Under the pieces are notes generated by a model, which was not told the DNA's origin, did no database searches, and saw only the letters and a list, made by a program, of their open reading frames with translations. From Streptomyces iconiensis (GTDB taxonomy: Bacteria; Actinomycetota; Actinomycetes; Streptomycetales; Streptomycetaceae): a DNA stretch of 64,000 bases. A program made the position numbers and the translations under genes. Positions 60,881-64,000 of this stretch are shown here, one piece after another. Position 1 is the stretch's first letter. Every line of letters starts with the position of its first letter. The stretch lies in assembly GCF_028657195.3 (NCBI RefSeq), contig NZ_JANCPR020000001.1, forward strand, positions 124,001 to 188,000, in the 5' to 3' direction.

Positions 60881-62194
60881 ATGCACGGCACGCACGGCAC
60901 ACACGCCCCGGACGGCGCAGAGGGGTTGCCCGGGCCCTGCTACGCGCCCTCCGACACCGAGCGCTGGGTGCCGGAGCCCGACAAGCGGCCGGGGCGTACG
61001 GCGTTCCAGCGGGACCGGGCGCGGGTGCTGCACTCGGCCGCGCTGCGCAGGCTCGCCGGTAAGACGCAGGTGGTCGCGCCGGGGTCCAGCAGCCCGGCCT
61101 GGGACGCCACGCCGCGTACCCGGCTCACGCACTCCCTCGAATGCGCCCAGGTCGGCCGGGAGCTGGGCGCCGCGCTCGGCTGCGATCCTGACCTCGTCGA
61201 GGTGGCCTGCCTGGCGCATGACCTCGGGCACCCGCCCTTCGGGCACAACGGTGAGGCCGCGCTCAGTGAGATCGCGGCGGATGCCGGGGGCTTCGAGGGG
61301 AACGCGCAGTCTTTGCGCCTGCTCTCGCGGCTGGAGCCCAAGCGGTTCTCCGACGTGCCGGGTGCTCAGGCGCACGTGGGCCTCAACCTGACCCGCGCCG
61401 CGCTGGACGCCGCGACGAAGTACCCCTGGCGCCGGGGCGAGTGCCCGTATCCGCCGGACTCGCGGAAGTTCGGGGTCTACGAGGACGACCTGCCGGTCTT
61501 CCGCTGGTTCCGCAGCGGTGCTCCCGAGGGCCGCCGGTGCTTCGAGGCGCAGGTCATGGACTGGGCGGACGATGTCGCCTACTCCGTGCACGACGTCGAG
61601 GACGGCATGCGCGCCGGCCACCTGGACCCCCGGCTGCTGCTCGCGCCGCCCGAGCGCCGCGACATCTTCGCCGTCGCCGTGTCCCGTTACGCGCCCGGTG
61701 CTACGGCGGACGAACTCTCCGCCGCGCTCGACAGGTTGCTCGCGCAGGACTGGTGGCCGCACCGCTACGACGGCACGGCCCTGGCGCAGGCCAGGCTCAA
61801 GGACGCCACCAGCCAGCTCATCGGCCGCTTCTGCCTCGCGGCCGAGGCGGCGACGCGTGCGGCGTTCGGTAGGGGACGGCTGACCCGTTACGCGGCGGAA
61901 CTGATCGTCCCGGCGGACATCAGGCTGGAATGCGCGGTGCTCAAGGCCGTCGCCGACCGCTATGTGATGCAGCGGCCCGACCTGGAGCGGCTCCGCGCCG
62001 AGCAGCGCGTGGTCATCGGCGAGCTGGCTGCCGCGCTGCTGGAGCGCGCGCCCGAGGGCCTGGACGCGCAGTACGGCGCACTGTTCGCCGAGGCGGCGGA
62101 CGAGGCCGGGCGGCTGCGCGTGGTCGTCGACCAGATCTCGTCGCTCACCGATGTCTCAGCGCGTTCGCTGCACAGGGCACTGACCGCGTCATGA
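60881..62194 (+). CDS. dgt: Deoxyguanosinetriphosphate triphosphohydrolase-like protein
   Basis: 437-residue HD-domain enzyme releasing triphosphate from dNTPs, thereby tuning nucleotide pools. The HD metal site is complete: [20 protein letters not shown] (first His), [19 protein letters not shown] (HD pair and GH), and [20 protein letters not shown] (second Asp). GAFEG-type [16 protein letters not shown] is also present. Length matches the short bacterial type. The ATG at 60881 is followed by a His/Gly-rich start. The flavoprotein gene follows 185 bp later. Confidence 0.93.
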   Translation: MHGTHGTHAPDGAEGLPGPCYAPSDTERWVPEPDKRPGRTAFQRDRARVLHSAALRRLAGKTQVVAPGSSSPAWDATPRTRLTHSLECAQVGRELGAALGCDPDLVEVACLAHDLGHPPFGHNGEAALSEIAADAGGFEGNAQSLRLLSRLEPKRFSDVPGAQAHVGLNLTRAALDAATKYPWRRGECPYPPDSRKFGVYEDDLPVFRWFRSGAPEGRRCFEAQVMDWADDVAYSVHDVEDGMRAGHLDPRLLLAPPERRDIFAVAVSRYAPGATADELSAALDRLLAQDWWPHRYDGTALAQARLKDATSQLIGRFCLAAEAATRAAFGRGRLTRYAAELIVPADIRLECAVLKAVADRYVMQRPDLERLRAEQRVVIGELAAALLERAPEGLDAQYGALFAEAADEAGRLRVVVDQISSLTDVSARSLHRALTAS

Positions 62195-62378
62195 GCGCGG
62201 CGAACCCCACTGGGCAGGCGCACGCCACCACTGGGAACGCGCCGTGGCGTGCGCCCGTCCCTTCTTCCCCCTGCCCCTTCCCGCGCATGCGCCGATGCGG
62301 GACGCTCACGTGTGGACGACGGGGGGATCGCACCAAGAGCACGGCCCACAGCGGGCAGCGCCAGCGAGGAGGCATCAA

Positions 62379-63659
62379 GTGGTCGACGCACATCGGACGT
62401 TCGTCATCATCGGCGGGGGACTGGCGGGGGCGAAGGCCGCCGAGACCCTGCGCGCGGAGGGGTTCACCGGCCGCGTCATCCTGATCGGCGACGAGCGCGA
62501 CCATCCCTACGAACGCCCCCCACTGTCCAAGGGCTACCTCACCGGTTCGGACGAGCGCGACAGCGTGTTCGTGCACGAGCCCGCCTGGTACGCGGGCGCC
62601 GACATCGAACTGCACCTGGGCCAGCCCGCCGTGCAGCTCGACCGCGAGAACAAGTCCGTACGCCTGGGCGACGGCACCCGCGTCCACTACGACCGGCTGC
62701 TGCTCGCCACGGGAGCCGAACCGCGCCGCCTGGACATTCCCGGTACGGGCCTCGCCGGCGTGCACCACCTGCGCCGCCTCGCGCACGCCGACCGGCTGCG
62801 CGGCGTCCTGTCGGCGCTCGGCCAGGAGAACGGGCACCTGGTCATCGCGGGCGCCGGCTGGATCGGCCTGGAGGTCGCTGCCGCGGCGCGCTCGTACGGC
62901 GCCGAGGTGACCGTGATCGAGCCGGAACCCACCCCGCTGCACACCGTCCTCGGCCCCGAACTGGGCGCCCTCTTCGCCGACCTGCACCGCGAACACGGGG
63001 TGCGCTTCCACTTCGGCGCCCGGCTGACCGAGATCACCGGCGAGGGCGGCATGGTGCGCGCTGTGCGTACGGACGACGGGGACGAGCACCCCGCGCACGA
63101 CGTGCTCGCCGCCATCGGAGCGGCGCCGCGCACCGCGCTCGCCGAGTCGGCCGGGCTGGAACTGGCCGAGGGCCCCGGCGGCGGCATCGCGGTCGACGCC
63201 TCGCTGTGCACTTCGGACCCGGACATCTTCGCCGCCGGGGACGCGGCGGCCGTGCAGCACCCCCTGATCGGCGAGAGGCTGCGTGTGGAGCACTGGGCCA
63301 ACGCGCTCAACAGCGGTCCCGCAGCGGCCCGCGCGATGCTCGGCAAGGACGTCTCCTACGACCGTGTGCCGTACTTCTTCTCCGACCAGTACGACGTCGG
63401 CATGGAGTACTCGGGCTACGCGCCGCCCGGCTCCTACGACCAGGTGGTGTGCAGGGGGGATGTCGGCAAGCGCGAGTTCGTCGCCTTCTGGATGCACGAC
63501 AACCGCGTACTGGCCGGGCTCAACGCCAACGTCTGGGACGTCACGGGCCCCATCCAGGACCTGATCCGCTCCGGCGCCCAGGTCGATCCGCACGCCCTGG
63601 CCGACCCCGGTGTGCCGCTGCCGTCGCTGGGCACCACGAACGAGGCGCCCAGCGCCTGA
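62379..63659 (+). CDS. FAD-dependent NAD(P)H:ferredoxin/rubredoxin reductase-like protein
   Basis: 426 residues. FAD-binding FVIIGGGLAGAKAAETLRAE, the family loop DHPYERPPLSKGYL, LLLATGAEPRRLDIPG, and the NAD(P)-binding VIAGAGWIGLEVAAAARSYG. The second FAD motif is SDPDIFAAGDAAAVQHPLIG, and EHWANALNSG is typical of ferredoxin reductases feeding P450s or dioxygenases. The C-terminal reductase cap follows. The GTG at 62379 has CGAGGAGG seven bases upstream. No P450 or ferredoxin gene is adjacent; it could serve the P450 domain at 26988, but that is speculation. Confidence 0.9.
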   Translation: MVDAHRTFVIIGGGLAGAKAAETLRAEGFTGRVILIGDERDHPYERPPLSKGYLTGSDERDSVFVHEPAWYAGADIELHLGQPAVQLDRENKSVRLGDGTRVHYDRLLLATGAEPRRLDIPGTGLAGVHHLRRLAHADRLRGVLSALGQENGHLVIAGAGWIGLEVAAAARSYGAEVTVIEPEPTPLHTVLGPELGALFADLHREHGVRFHFGARLTEITGEGGMVRAVRTDDGDEHPAHDVLAAIGAAPRTALAESAGLELAEGPGGGIAVDASLCTSDPDIFAAGDAAAVQHPLIGERLRVEHWANALNSGPAAARAMLGKDVSYDRVPYFFSDQYDVGMEYSGYAPPGSYDQVVCRGDVGKREFVAFWMHDNRVLAGLNANVWDVTGPIQDLIRSGAQVDPHALADPGVPLPSLGTTNEAPSA

Positions 63660-63756
63660 GTGGGGTGCCGGGACCCGCGTGATGCCCGTATGGGGTGTAC
63701 GGGATAAATTGCCCCTGACGTCACGACGCGCACGGCGAGCTAAGGACGAGTGAGCA

Positions 63757-64000
63757 ATGGCGAAGCAGACGGTGGCCGAGCAGTACGTCGACACGCTGGT
63801 GCGGTCGGGCGTGAAGCGCCTCTACGGGGTCGTGGGGGACAGTCTCAACCCCATCGTCGACGCCATCCGGCGCAACTCCGCCATCGACTGGATCCAGGTG
63901 CGCCACGAGGAGACCGCGGCCTTCGCCGCGGGCGCCGAGGCCCAGCTCACCGGAAAGCTCGCCGCCTGCGCAGGCTCCTGCGGGCCCGGCAACCTGCACC
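63757..64000 (+). CDS. Pyruvate dehydrogenase (quinone)/PoxB-like, 5' part only
   Basis: Start of a thiamine-diphosphate enzyme cut by the window end after 81 codons. [20 protein letters not shown], then [20 protein letters not shown], and the cofactor-activating Glu in [20 protein letters not shown] are visible, followed by [11 protein letters not shown]. These match PoxB-type pyruvate:quinone oxidoreductases rather than acetolactate synthase. A purine-rich gctaaggacgag precedes the ATG at 63757. Full function depends on sequence outside the window. Confidence 0.85.
   Translation, partial: MAKQTVAEQYVDTLVRSGVKRLYGVVGDSLNPIVDAIRRNSAIDWIQVRHEETAAFAAGAEAQLTGKLAACAGSCGPGNLH

Overview
The window looks like a piece of a streptomycete chromosome. 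It is uniformly GC-rich with strong G/C at third codon positions and many GTG starts. The backbone carries the gene set recO, uppS, zur-znuBCA, glyS, dusB, ppdK and dgt that I know as neighbours in Streptomyces chromosomes, and it also holds remnants of an Scr1-type (DUF5753)/DUF397 pair, an F420/FMN-type oxidoreductase and a GH20 hexosaminidase with a twin-arginine leader. No rRNA, tRNA, transposase, integrase or CRISPR array was seen.

Layout. 1-6.5 kb: a NarL-type response regulator, recO (its 5' end tandemly duplicated), uppS, two small membrane-protein genes facing a TetR regulator across a perfect palindrome, and a DrrAB-like ABC exporter facing a second TetR regulator. 6.5-11.9 kb: three copies of a 106-bp repeat, then the zinc system zur, znuB, znuC, znuA with a Zur box, then glyS with a strong terminator. 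11.9-17.5 kb: methyltransferase, Uma2-type nuclease, ArsR regulator facing an Old-Yellow-Enzyme, LysR regulator and MFS exporter. 17.7-24.9 kb: a likely organic-acid module made of a dicarboxylate permease, an IclR regulator with a palindromic site, a class V (glyoxylate-type) aminotransferase and a giant FAD/Fe-S 2-hydroxyacid dehydrogenase.

25.8-43 kb is accessory and the most interesting part. It opens with decayed DUF397/DUF5753 genes. An eight-gene, one-directional cluster follows (26988-36113): an aldehyde dehydrogenase-cytochrome P450 fusion, an acyl carrier protein (ACP), a fatty acyl-AMP ligase, a small coiled-coil protein, a PhaR-like small protein, a UbiB/ABC1-type atypical kinase, a second ACP and a stand-alone ketosynthase. 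I know of no described pathway with this set. The proposed logic is activation of a free fatty acid onto the first ACP, one or more condensations on the second ACP/ketosynthase, and oxidation by the fusion enzyme. The PhaR-like and UbiB-like proteins hint at a lipid-associated location. Two short-chain reductase genes next to it are broken, and a 169-bp copy of an MFS gene found 4.9 kb further on is fused to one of them. After that come a methyltransferase, an NmrA-like epimerase, an acetyltransferase with a repeat insertion, a VOC protein, a PPOX-type protein and the intact MFS exporter with its divergent XRE regulator.

44.4-64 kb returns to backbone: dusB, a truncated GyrB-like ATPase paralogue, an epimerase, a gamma-glutamylcyclotransferase-like protein, ppdK with an upstream LacI-type palindrome, a MerR-thioredoxin pair, a GH20 hexosaminidase, a CitB-type response regulator coupled to a reductase, aroQ, a membrane protein, a cupin/AraC pair, a second AraC protein, a VOC protein, cutA, dgt, a ferredoxin-reductase-like flavoprotein, and the start of a poxB-type pyruvate dehydrogenase cut by the window end.

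A recurring oddity is short in-frame tandem repeats inside otherwise ordinary proteins (DUF4190 protein, MFS linker, permease, dehydrogenase, acetyltransferase, thioredoxin) and repeat runs between genes. All positions were read by eye; family assignments rest on visible motifs, not on database searches.
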